From the NCBI GenBank assembly GCA_036388895.1, contig DASVQY010000002.1, positions 124,001 to 188,000 on the forward strand: a DNA stretch of 64,000 nucleotides, written 5' to 3'. Under the pieces are notes generated by a model. That model saw only the letters and a program-made list of their open reading frames with translations, was not told the origin of the DNA and searched no databases. The number at the start of each line of letters is the position of its first letter. The stretch's first letter is position 1. A program made the position numbers and the translations under genes. Of this stretch, positions 17,618-25,479 are shown in pieces. Source of the DNA: SXVE01 sp036388895. GTDB lineage: Bacteria; Acidobacteriota; Blastocatellia; Pyrinomonadales; Pyrinomonadaceae.

Positions 17618-17964
17618 TATAAAAAGAAGTGCTGCAGCAAAGTAGTTAAAAGAAAAAGACAAATAACGCTAACATAAAGTAGTAAAAGATGGAAAAACCC
17701 ACCTTTATACGTAAGATGGCTTTGTTCACAGAACATTTTATTTAGAAGGTTTTTCATTAAAGGGGACTTTACTACTTTTTATGAAATTGATGTTTTCCGT
17801 AAATTGTTTGATAGATTTTTGCTTGAAATTTTTAGTCAATCCGGCGGCGTGGATCCGTTGTTTTCAATTGGAAGGGAAAGCCATTGTTAAGTCTGAACTT
17901 CAAAACGATTGTTCCGGTGTTTGTCTTTAATTCTTATCTAATATTGAATTATAAATTAAAATTT
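17618..17964. other. intergenic stretch with nested inverted repeats
   Basis: No gene is seen. AAAGTAGTAAA (17676-17686) is inverted at 17768-17778, and inside it GGAAAAACC-like GAAAAACC (17692-17699) is inverted at 17748-17755. A third near-copy of the outer motif lies at about 17639-17650. The layout could fold as a two-step hairpin in RNA, or be the remnant of a small element. There are no target-site duplications. Confidence 0.5.
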
Positions 17965-18327
17965 ATGAATGTTGATGAGCAAAGCTATCGAGAAAAAGTT
18001 TACCGCATCGTAAATGAAATACCGGTCGGGCGCGTGATGACCTACGGACAAATCGCCGATATTTTAGGCGAAGGCTACACGGCGCGGACGGTCGGTTACG
18101 TGATGCACGCCGCTGACACGGCAAATGTTCCGTGGCAGAGAGTTATCAATTCGCAAGGCGCGTGCTCGACCGGAAAGATGACGATTCCGATCAATTTACA
18201 GCAAAAAATGCTCGAAGACGAAGGCGTCGTGTTCAACGAAAAAGGTAAATGTGATTTGAATAAATATCGGTGGTTTCCAGAAGGTATTGAAGATGAACAC
18301 GAAGAACAGCCGAGTTTGTTCGGGTAA
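17965..18327 (+). CDS. alkyltransferase-like (ATL) DNA-binding protein
   Basis: A 120-residue protein homologous to the DNA-binding domain of O6-alkylguanine-DNA alkyltransferase. Start at ATG 17965 (MNVDEQSYREKVY). The helix-turn-helix part reads IPVGRVMTYGQIADILG, and the arginine finger region is TARTVGYVMHA. The active-site motif PCHRV is replaced by PWQRVINSQG, so the methyl-accepting cysteine is a tryptophan: the hallmark of ATL proteins, which bind alkylated guanine and hand it to nucleotide excision repair. Complete. An extra acidic C-terminal tail (EGIEDEHEEQPSLFG) is present. Confidence 0.9.
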   Translation: MNVDEQSYREKVYRIVNEIPVGRVMTYGQIADILGEGYTARTVGYVMHAADTANVPWQRVINSQGACSTGKMTIPINLQQKMLEDEGVVFNEKGKCDLNKYRWFPEGIEDEHEEQPSLFG

Positions 18328-18432
18328 AATGAAGCCAATTATATTAACTATTTAACTCTGATTTTGTAGTTTTCTGTTGGTAAATAGCTTTTCAAACTGT
18401 TTATCTTAATTTTTAAGACAGAAAGAATATTT

Positions 18433-18645
18433 TTATCTATCAACATCGCCTTCTTCGGGATAATCCGTTTCGTCGTTCATAAGCGGCTCTATTCTGCCGT
18501 AAGAACCGATGCTTTCAGTCGGCAGATTGTCAACTTCTTCGGAAACAATTTGTCCGGCTGAATCTTCAAAATTCAAATTTTCCGGCGTTTCATCTTTCGT
18601 TTTTTCGTCGGAATTTGTTTTATTCGCATTTTCCTCGTGGTGCAT
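18433..18645 (-). CDS. small acidic hypothetical protein
   Basis: A 70-residue, very acidic, probably disordered protein (rich in E, D, N, T) beginning MHHEENANKTNSDEK. The start at ATG 18645 is favoured by a strong GAGGAG ribosome-binding site ending 6 bases upstream; a longer in-frame start at 18708 lacks this. No domain or signal peptide is seen. It follows the cyclophilin gene on the same strand with about 60 bases between, so may be co-transcribed. Function unknown. Confidence 0.55.
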   Translation of the reverse strand: MHHEENANKTNSDEKTKDETPENLNFEDSAGQIVSEEVDNLPTESIGSYGRIEPLMNDETDYPEEGDVDR

Positions 18646-18704
18646 TCGCTTCTCCTCAATCCGTTTAAGATTTCCGTTATCAAAATTAGTTTCTACCGAA
18701 AAAA

Positions 18705-19427
18705 TCATCCGTTGACAACAATCGAAACCGCTTTTTCGCCCTTTGCGCAGGCAGTGATGGTGGCGCGTTTGATGCGAACGGGATTTTTCGGTTTTTCGCC
18801 GTCAACCGGCGCTTTGTTTATCGCTTCGACGGTTTCCATACCGTTCACGACGCGACCGAAGGCGGCGAATGTGCCGTCGAGATGCGTCGCGGGTCCGACC
18901 AGAACGAAGAAATTCGTCGTCGCGCTGTTCGGCGTGTCAGCGCGCGCCATCGAAAGAATTCCGCGTTCGTGTTTTATTTGGCTCGGCTCGTCGGGAACGG
19001 TTCGCGCGGCGCGTTTTGCCAGCTCGTGACTGTATTTTTCGTGTGTACCGAGATTGCCGCCCTGAATGATGAAACCGGGGACGACGCGATTAAACGTGGT
19101 CGTGTCGAGCGATTTGGTAGCGACCAGATTCAGGAAATTGCGAACCGATTCGGGGGCGCTTTCGGGAAACATTTCAAATTCGATGTTACCCGCGTCGGTT
19201 TCAAACTTGACGCACTGCGCCGCCATCGTTTCGACGGACGCTTTATCGAACGGATCGGCAAGCGCCGCTTTTATATTATTAACCGGGCGCGCGTTCGTCT
19301 TTTTCGGGTTTTGCGCCGCCGGTTTTTCAGGCTCGGCGCTTGTAGTTTTCTGTTGCGCACCTGCGGCACCGGCGAACACTAATAAAAACAAGGTGAATGC
19401 TATTACGGACTTCATCATTTCAGTCAT
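18705..19427 (-). CDS. exported cyclophilin-type peptidyl-prolyl isomerase
   Basis: A 240-residue protein with a Sec signal peptide (MMKSVIAFTLFLLVFAGAAGAQQ) and a proline/lysine-rich linker to about residue 65, then a compact cyclophilin domain. Conserved active-site stretches are visible: FNRVVPGFIIQGG (catalytic arginine in FNRV), RGILSMARADTPNSATTNFFV and LDGTFAAFGRVVNGM. It should catalyse proline isomerisation of proteins in the periplasm. Two in-frame methionines near the start (19427, 19418, 19415) are all plausible. Length and the GNIEFEMFPESAPESVRNF start of the domain are typical for bacterial small cyclophilins. Confidence 0.92.
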   Translation of the reverse strand: MTEMMKSVIAFTLFLLVFAGAAGAQQKTTSAEPEKPAAQNPKKTNARPVNNIKAALADPFDKASVETMAAQCVKFETDAGNIEFEMFPESAPESVRNFLNLVATKSLDTTTFNRVVPGFIIQGGNLGTHEKYSHELAKRAARTVPDEPSQIKHERGILSMARADTPNSATTNFFVLVGPATHLDGTFAAFGRVVNGMETVEAINKAPVDGEKPKNPVRIKRATITACAKGEKAVSIVVNG

Positions 19428-19544
19428 CCTTTTTCTTTATTTTCGATAAATCCGACGCTGGTGTAAAGTTTTTTCATTTCAAAGTGAAGAATTGCAAAAG
19501 CAACAGGAAACAATATTCAATAAATTTTGTTAAGACGAATCAGT

Positions 19545-19919
19545 CTAGCTGCCGCATTTATACCCGGCGGCGAAAACATCGGATTCATCCGGGTTTGCAG
19601 GATTATAACAAACAACAACCTGAGCGCCTGTCTGAAAATCTCTTTGCACGTCGCCGTCTTTTTCCGAATATCCTTGGTAGCTTTTGCCCGCGACCGAATA
19701 GCGGTAATCAATTTCGGTTTCAACTGTTGTCGTGGTTTTTCTTTTCGTTTTGTTCGAGCTGGTTTTTCGTTTTTTTGTTTTCGTGTCGCGGTCAATGACA
19801 ACGCGAGTGATTTCGCCTGTAGTTTCGGCGGTCAGATTGGAATTGCATCCGAAGTTAAAGCCGCAAAAAATCGCTATTGTCGTAATAATAAGTGCGCTTT
19901 TCAGATTCATTTTTGTCAT
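19545..19919 (-). CDS. probable lipoprotein with DUF3592-like domain
   Basis: A 124-residue protein. The N-terminus has a hydrophobic stretch (LIITTIAIFCGFNFGC) ending in a cysteine that could be lipidated, although FGC is a weak lipobox. A lysine/threonine-rich linker (DTKTKKRKTSSNKTKRKT) follows. The C-terminal half (IDYRYSVAGKSYQGYS, then GAQVVVCYNPANPDESD) matches the strand pattern of DUF3592 proteins, whose consensus ends Y-N-P-x-N-P. Function unknown. Start 19919 or 19910. The gene stands between nadK and the cyclophilin gene on the same strand. Confidence 0.7.
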   Translation of the reverse strand: MTKMNLKSALIITTIAIFCGFNFGCNSNLTAETTGEITRVVIDRDTKTKKRKTSSNKTKRKTTTTVETEIDYRYSVAGKSYQGYSEKDGDVQRDFQTGAQVVVCYNPANPDESDVFAAGYKCGS

Positions 19920-19961
19920 TTTTTACTGAAATTAAATTTTATTTCTAAATTTCGCTTCAAA

Positions 19962-20843
19962 TTATCTACCCCATTTTAATTTATTTCGCAACACGTCGAA
20001 ATAATTACGGTTCGGCGGCTGGACGAGATTGAAATTCGTCCGGCTTTTGCGAATCAGAACGCGGTCCTGAACCTGCATATGATGTCCGATTTGACCGTCC
20101 AGAGTTAAAACGACGCCTTCGTTTTCGTTTTTCAGCTTCAACTCGATTTCCGCATCATCGGGCACGACAATCGGGCGATTCGTCAGCGTGAACGGGCAAA
20201 TCGGCGTCAGAACAATCGCGTTCATCGAAGGATAAACAATCGGACCGCCGGCGGAAAGATTGTAAGCGGTCGAGCCTGTCGGCGTAGCGACAATCAATCC
20301 GTCGGCGCGAAACGAGTTGACGAAAAGATTGTTGAGATTGACTTCGATTTCAATAACGCGCGCTAAGACGGCTTTGTTGATAACGACATCGTTTAAGACT
20401 CTGCCCGAATAAAGTTTTTCGCCGTCGCGCAAATGTTCGACATCGAGCATTTCCCGACAATCAATTTCATATTCGCCCCGGAGAATCGCTTGGAGCGCGG
20501 CGAACATTTCCTCGATGCGAAATTCCGTTAAATATCCGAGACTGCCGTAATTGATGCCGAGAACCGGAATTTCACGGTTGCCGGTCAAACGCGCCGTCGA
20601 AATCATCGTTCCGTCGCCGCCGAGAACGACGATCAAATCAGCCTGATTTTGAAATTTTTCCGTTTCGGTAAAATCAATTTCGCATTTATCTGCGTCGAAA
20701 CGCTCGATTTGCTCGTGCGGTCTGCCGATCAATTCGATTCCGCGATTTTCAAGCCAAGCCGATAAATCGCAAGCCGTTTTCAGAGCTTCGGCGTGATTGG
20801 GTTTTACGACGACGCCGACACATTTTATTTCCTTATTCTCCAT
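19962..20843 (-). CDS. nadK: NAD kinase
   Basis: A 293-residue cytoplasmic enzyme that phosphorylates NAD to NADP. The phosphate-binding motif GGDGTM is at 75-80, with the catalytic aspartate D77; the second conserved block reads NDVVINKAVLARVIEIEV, and the third GLIVATPTGSTAYNLSAGGPIV contains the NAD-binding residues. C-terminal LTLDGQIGHHM is typical. Length is normal and the gene is complete. It is divergent from the VWA/PP2C/kinase operon with 152 bases between, which should contain both promoters. Confidence 0.96.
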   Translation of the reverse strand: MENKEIKCVGVVVKPNHAEALKTACDLSAWLENRGIELIGRPHEQIERFDADKCEIDFTETEKFQNQADLIVVLGGDGTMISTARLTGNREIPVLGINYGSLGYLTEFRIEEMFAALQAILRGEYEIDCREMLDVEHLRDGEKLYSGRVLNDVVINKAVLARVIEIEVNLNNLFVNSFRADGLIVATPTGSTAYNLSAGGPIVYPSMNAIVLTPICPFTLTNRPIVVPDDAEIELKLKNENEGVVLTLDGQIGHHMQVQDRVLIRKSRTNFNLVQPPNRNYFDVLRNKLKWGR

Positions 20844-20995
20844 TCGGGTAAATGATTAACCAAACGTTAACAAACTGCAAGTTGATATTTTAGAACAAAA
20901 AATTGGCGAGCGGAGGATTCGTTTCGGTCTGACGAAAAATCATTGCCTTAGAAGTCGGAACGGATTTATTATTAGGAATCTCTAAATAATACCCT

Positions 20996-21682
20996 ATGGA
21001 CAATCACACGTATAATTATGACGAACAGCAGCCTTTCGCTGCGGCTGAGTTTGCCGAAAATCCAGAGCCTCGCTGTCCGTGCATTCTTCTGCTCGACACT
21101 TCCGGCTCGATGCAGGGCGATCCGATTGATGAACTCAATCGCGGTTTACAAGCGTTTCGTCAGGAACTTTACAACGATTCGCTCAGTATGAAACGCGTCG
21201 AAATCGCTGTTGTCTCGTTTGGTCCGGTTTCCGTAATGCAGGAATTTACGACAGCCGATCAGTTTCGCTTGCCTCATCTTGAAGCTTCGGGCGATACGCC
21301 GATGGCGGCTGCCGTTACTCGCGGACTCAAGTTGCTGAAAGCACGTAAGCAAATTCTGCGGGACAACGGAATCAAACTTTTTCGACCGTGGATTTTTCTG
21401 ATTACCGACGGAGAGCCGACCGACAGATGGGAAAATTTGTCGCAAATTATTCGTGAAGGCGAGGAAAACAAATCTTTTTCGTTTTTCGCGCTCGGCGTAA
21501 AAAATGCGAATTTCGATGTTTTGCGGCAAATTGCCGTGCGTGAACCGATGAAACTGAGCGGCGTTCGTTTCAAGGAATTTTTCCTCTGGCTTTCGGCATC
21601 TTTGAAAAATGTTTCGCGGTCTAATCCAGGCGACAGCGTTCCGATTCCTGATTACAAACCTTACGGGTGGGCGGAAGTTTAA
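20996..21682 (+). CDS. TerY/YegL-type VWA-domain protein
   Basis: A 228-residue von Willebrand factor A protein, first gene of the signalling triad. The metal-ion-dependent adhesion site is DTSGS at 34-38, with GDTPMAAAV supplying the conserved threonine and LITDGEPTD the distal aspartate. It has no signal peptide, so is cytoplasmic. The family is TerY of the tellurite-resistance association and E. coli YegL. Its stop overlaps the next start (TAATG), showing tight translational coupling with the phosphatase. In related systems this protein is thought to act as a metal-dependent scaffold between the kinase and the phosphatase. Confidence 0.9.
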   Translation: MDNHTYNYDEQQPFAAAEFAENPEPRCPCILLLDTSGSMQGDPIDELNRGLQAFRQELYNDSLSMKRVEIAVVSFGPVSVMQEFTTADQFRLPHLEASGDTPMAAAVTRGLKLLKARKQILRDNGIKLFRPWIFLITDGEPTDRWENLSQIIREGEENKSFSFFALGVKNANFDVLRQIAVREPMKLSGVRFKEFFLWLSASLKNVSRSNPGDSVPIPDYKPYGWAEV

Positions 21683-22476
21683 TGGGTTCAAAAATTTGGC
21701 GTTACGCGCACGCTTCGGTAATCGGCTCGGCGCATCTTGCTCAAAATACCGTCTGTCAAGATCGCTTTTCGTGCCGAACAATCGAAACGGCGAGCGGCAA
21801 AGTTTTGATAGCACTTATCGCCGACGGCGCAGGAAGCACTTCGGACGGACACAACGGCGCCGAACTCGCCTGCCGTCTTTTTACAGATGAAATCGCTTCT
21901 TTTCTCGAATCGAAAAATGCTTCGATTAAATCTTTGAACAGAGATTTCGGCAAACGATGGATTTTATATTTTCAGCAAAAACTCTGTGCAGAAGCACAGG
22001 CGAATGGAAAAACCGTTCGTGATTACGCTTCGACGTTTCTCGGCGCGGTCGTCGGCGAAGAAAGCGCCGCGTTTTTTCAGGTCGGTGACGGCGCAATCGT
22101 TATTTCCGATTCGGGCGCGCAGGAAAGTTACCATTTCGCTCTCGCGCCGCACGAATCCGAGTACGTTAACGCAAGCGATTTTTTGACTGACGATGCGGCG
22201 CCTGAGCGCCTGCGTTTCGAATTGATTGATAAGGAAATCGAGGACCTGATTTTATTTTCCGACGGCATTTTTCCGATTGCCGTTAATTATAAAACAAATC
22301 AGCCTTACGAGCCTTTTTTATTGCCGATGATCGCGCCGTTAAGAAACGGCGGCGCAATCAGTTTGAATGAAAAGCTCGAAAGTTTGAATGAAAAGCTCGA
22401 AAGTTTTCTTCAAACGGCGAAAGTAAATGAAAGAACCGACGACGATAAAACGATAATTTTAGCGTCGCGCGCGTGA
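21682..22476 (+). CDS. PP2C-type protein phosphatase (YegK-like)
   Basis: A 264-residue serine/threonine phosphatase. The start at ATG 21682 overlaps the TAA of the VWA gene. Metal-binding motifs are present: LIADGAGSTSDGHNGAELA (aspartate and glycines of motif 1), FFQVGDGAIVI, and LILFSDGIFPI. The final metal aspartate is probably in ERTDDDKTII. It should reverse phosphorylation by the partner kinase encoded next. A 21-base in-frame tandem duplication at 22361-22402 gives SLNEKLE twice near the C-terminus. Confidence 0.9.
   Translation: MGSKIWRYAHASVIGSAHLAQNTVCQDRFSCRTIETASGKVLIALIADGAGSTSDGHNGAELACRLFTDEIASFLESKNASIKSLNRDFGKRWILYFQQKLCAEAQANGKTVRDYASTFLGAVVGEESAAFFQVGDGAIVISDSGAQESYHFALAPHESEYVNASDFLTDDAAPERLRFELIDKEIEDLILFSDGIFPIAVNYKTNQPYEPFLLPMIAPLRNGGAISLNEKLESLNEKLESFLQTAKVNERTDDDKTIILASRA
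22361..22402 (+). repeat. 21-base in-frame tandem duplication
   Basis: Two exact copies of a 21-base unit starting GTTTGAATGAAAAGCTC (22361-22381 and 22382-22402) inside the phosphatase gene, adding seven residues to a predicted helix. Confidence 0.9.
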
Positions 22477-22521
22477 AAACATCGAAAAAGATAAACAAAT
22501 CTTCTTCATTTCTCGTTTTTT

Positions 22522-25248
22522 ATGAAGAGTATGCTTACCTATTACGACAGCAAAAATCAACCTTACATTCTCACAAATGTAATCGGTAGCGGCGGCGAAG
22601 GCACAGTTTACTCGTGCCCAAACGATAAAACGGTTGCGAAAATCTATCACGAGCCGATAACTGACGAAAAGGCGGAAAAGCTCCGCTGGATGGCGGGCAA
22701 CGTAAACGAGCAGTTATTGAAAGCTGCCGCCTGGATCGTTGATACTCTGCACGATGAGCCGAACGGAAAAGTCGTCGGTTTTCTGATGCCGAACGTTCGC
22801 GCAAAGGAAATTCACGAGCTTTATTCGCTGAAAAGCCGACGCGTTTATTTTCCCGAAGCAACGTGGCAATTCCTCGTTCACACGGCGGCAAATCTCGCCC
22901 GCGCTTTTTATAACCTGCATAAAAACGAACATATAATGGGCGACGTTAACCACGGCAACTGCGTCGTCCTCGCGGATGCGACCGTAAAATTGATTGATTG
23001 CGACAGTTACAGCATCAAGCTCGAAAATCGTCGTTATCCGTGTGAGGTCGGCGTTTCCTCACATCTCGCGCCGGAACTTCAAGGCGTCAATTTACGCGAT
23101 GTTGAAAGACATGAAAAGCACGATAATTTCGGTCTTGCGGTTATCATTTTCCAATTGCTCTTCTTAGGCAGGCATCCGTTCGCCGGAAATTACGTCGGCG
23201 GCGAAGACAAATCGCTCGAAGACTGCATCCGCGAACATAGATTCGCTTACGGAAAGGACGCGCTTTTGCGAAATGTCAAACAACCGCCGGGAACTCTTTC
23301 GCTCGACGCGGTTTCAACCCGAATCGCCGCGCTTTTTGAACGAGCTTTTTTGAGCGAAAATCGTCCCGAACCGCGGGAATGGATAGAAGCGCTCGAAGAT
23401 TTATCGAACAATCTCAAATCGTGCGCGATGCATCCCGGACATCATTATTATAAAGAATTGCATTTGTGCCCGTGGTGCGAAATCGAAGGGCAAACCGGTT
23501 TAATGCTTTTTCCGTTCGTCAGCAGCACAAATCGTTTGTCCGATAGCGAAACATTTAATATTTTCACGGTCGAAAATTTAGTGGCGAGTTTTGATGTCCG
23601 ACGGAACATTCCGGCTTTACCCGTAAAACCTGCGGCGCTGCCGCCTGAACCTTCATTCAAAGCGCACAGCGTAAAAAAAAGAATTCAAAGCAGATTTATT
23701 ATTCTGGCGATAACACAGTTTTTGGTAACGGCATTTTTCGTTTACCTTGTCGGCGGCTGCACGGTTTTTATTCCTACGATGCTGATATTGATTGTGTGCA
23801 TTACTTCGTTCAATACTTTTGCACATTCACAATTGATAGATTTGGAAGTAAATTTAGATGTTGCAAAACGTAACCAGGAAAAATTTGAAAAAGAATGGAA
23901 GACAAACGCCGGATTGCCGGAATTAAACAATAATCTCTCTCAAATAAAAAGAAAAATTTACGATTACCAGCATTTACCCAAAGAAAGCCGTCAGAAAATA
24001 AATCTTCTCTACAACACTCGTTTCCAGCGCGAACTTAACGATCACCTAAGCTCATTTCGTTTAACCGATAATCAAATTCCCGGCATTGGCGAAAAACGGC
24101 TCGGTGTTTTAAGAAATTTCGGCGTGAAAACGGCGGCTGATATTGAAGTGAATCGCCTGCGTTCTATTCCTGGAACCGGCGAAGTAACTGCACAAAAGCT
24201 GCTGGAATGGCGCACGAATTTGGAGAAAAATTTTCAATACGTGCCAGATGCCGAAATATCAAAAGCGGAACAGGAACAAGTCGAACTGGAATTTTCCGAG
24301 GCGCGGCGAAGAATCGAACAAGAAATCGGAAAACTGCTCGTTGTGCTTCGTTCAGCTTCGGTTAAAGTTCAGCGCGAACAGCAACAGCTCGCTGCAAAAG
24401 CCGAAACAATTGCCAAAGAACTCGTCCAAGCCGAAAATGATTTCGCATCCGTCGCACTGAAAGCGCCGGCGATGATAACAATGATTGTCATAGCATTTTT
24501 TATGGTGATTTTCGGTAATCTAATCCACCTTTCGCCACCGCCCACATCATCTACTGCAGATTATAAAACGGCAGGCGCGCAGCCGCCTCTTATCAGCGTG
24601 GATTCAAACACATCTGCCGGGCGTTCAGGAAATACGGGTTATGACCTGTCCGAAGATATTACCGATGACCGGATTGCAGAAATGTCGGATCATTATCGAA
24701 AGAAACTGGCGACAGATCTTTATCATCAATCTTTATCTATTACGGACAATTTGAAAGCGGAACAAAAATTAAAATTCGCTCTTCGATATAACACAAACGA
24801 CCCAAACATTATCAACCGTCTAGCCACCGTCCTTTACGAACAAAAAAGATACGAAGAATCACTCGAAACATCCGAGCAAACGCTTAAAATTGATTCGAAA
24901 AATTTTACGGCGAGAACATACATCGGAATGAATTACATTATGATGAAGAAATATTCGAACGCTCGCCGAATATTTACCGAGTTAACACGCGAAAATCCCG
25001 ATGTGAACTCCGCCTTTTACAATCTCGGCTTGGCGCACAAAGGACTTGAAGATTATTCTTCGGCGGCAAACGCTTTTCGTACGGCAGCAAAAATTTTGCC
25101 GGATGACTCTGACTCGCATTACGAACTCGGTTTTTGTCTATACAAAATCGGCGATAAAAAAGGCGCACAAAGAGAGTATCAGACATTACTCGGAATAGAC
25201 GCAGCCGTTGCCGAAAAATTAAAACACGAAGCGAAAAAATTTAATTAG
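22522..25248 (+). CDS. membrane-associated Ser/Thr kinase with HhH and TPR domains (YegI-like)
   Basis: A 908-residue protein, third member of the triad. The kinase domain (about 15-300) has a glycine loop GSGGEGTVY (22-30), lysine K40, a catalytic loop MGDVNHGN with D141 and N146 (the usual HRD histidine is M), and DCD at 159-161 in place of DFG. A small CxxC-like segment (LHLCPWCE) follows near 315. Two hydrophobic segments lie at about 395-435, then a coiled coil, a helix-hairpin-helix pair (IPGIGEKRLGVL and IPGTGEVTAQKLLEW), another coiled coil, one more membrane helix near 655 and TPR repeats to the end. The HhH suggests contact with nucleic acid. Gap to the phosphatase gene is 45 bases, so one operon. 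Confidence 0.9.
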   Translation: MKSMLTYYDSKNQPYILTNVIGSGGEGTVYSCPNDKTVAKIYHEPITDEKAEKLRWMAGNVNEQLLKAAAWIVDTLHDEPNGKVVGFLMPNVRAKEIHELYSLKSRRVYFPEATWQFLVHTAANLARAFYNLHKNEHIMGDVNHGNCVVLADATVKLIDCDSYSIKLENRRYPCEVGVSSHLAPELQGVNLRDVERHEKHDNFGLAVIIFQLLFLGRHPFAGNYVGGEDKSLEDCIREHRFAYGKDALLRNVKQPPGTLSLDAVSTRIAALFERAFLSENRPEPREWIEALEDLSNNLKSCAMHPGHHYYKELHLCPWCEIEGQTGLMLFPFVSSTNRLSDSETFNIFTVENLVASFDVRRNIPALPVKPAALPPEPSFKAHSVKKRIQSRFIILAITQFLVTAFFVYLVGGCTVFIPTMLILIVCITSFNTFAHSQLIDLEVNLDVAKRNQEKFEKEWKTNAGLPELNNNLSQIKRKIYDYQHLPKESRQKINLLYNTRFQRELNDHLSSFRLTDNQIPGIGEKRLGVLRNFGVKTAADIEVNRLRSIPGTGEVTAQKLLEWRTNLEKNFQYVPDAEISKAEQEQVELEFSEARRRIEQEIGKLLVVLRSASVKVQREQQQLAAKAETIAKELVQAENDFASVALKAPAMITMIVIAFFMVIFGNLIHLSPPPTSSTADYKTAGAQPPLISVDSNTSAGRSGNTGYDLSEDITDDRIAEMSDHYRKKLATDLYHQSLSITDNLKAEQKLKFALRYNTNDPNIINRLATVLYEQKRYEESLETSEQTLKIDSKNFTARTYIGMNYIMMKKYSNARRIFTELTRENPDVNSAFYNLGLAHKGLEDYSSAANAFRTAAKILPDDSDSHYELGFCLYKIGDKKGAQREYQTLLGIDAAVAEKLKHEAKKFN

Positions 25249-25393
25249 AATTTGTTGAATCCTTTCGATGTATTGTGAGCATATTATCAATAATTGGCGG
25301 ACAAACAGGACTTTTACAGATTCATTTGGCTATCTTTTGCGATTTTGCCGCATCAAAGCCATTGAACGAACGCGCCGGTTTGACCTTTAGACA

Positions 25394-25422
25394 TTGGACT
25401 TTGGGAGATAATCTGATAGAAT
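25394..25422 (+). promoter_or_regulatory. candidate promoter for the PpiD-like gene
   Basis: TTGGAC (25394-25399), 17 bases, then TAGAAT (25417-25422), about 58 bases upstream of the ATG at 25480. The -10 is good and the -35 weak. The remainder of 25249-25479 shows no gene. Confidence 0.3.
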
Positions 25423-25479
25423 CGCGGTTTGTTCCCTAATAACAATTCAGTTCAAATCTCAGTATACAGGTATTAAAAG

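Noticed and set aside
17676..17778. Complete insertion sequence or transposon end pair
   Set aside because: The inverted repeats enclose about 80 bases with no transposase, and no target-site duplication flanks them.
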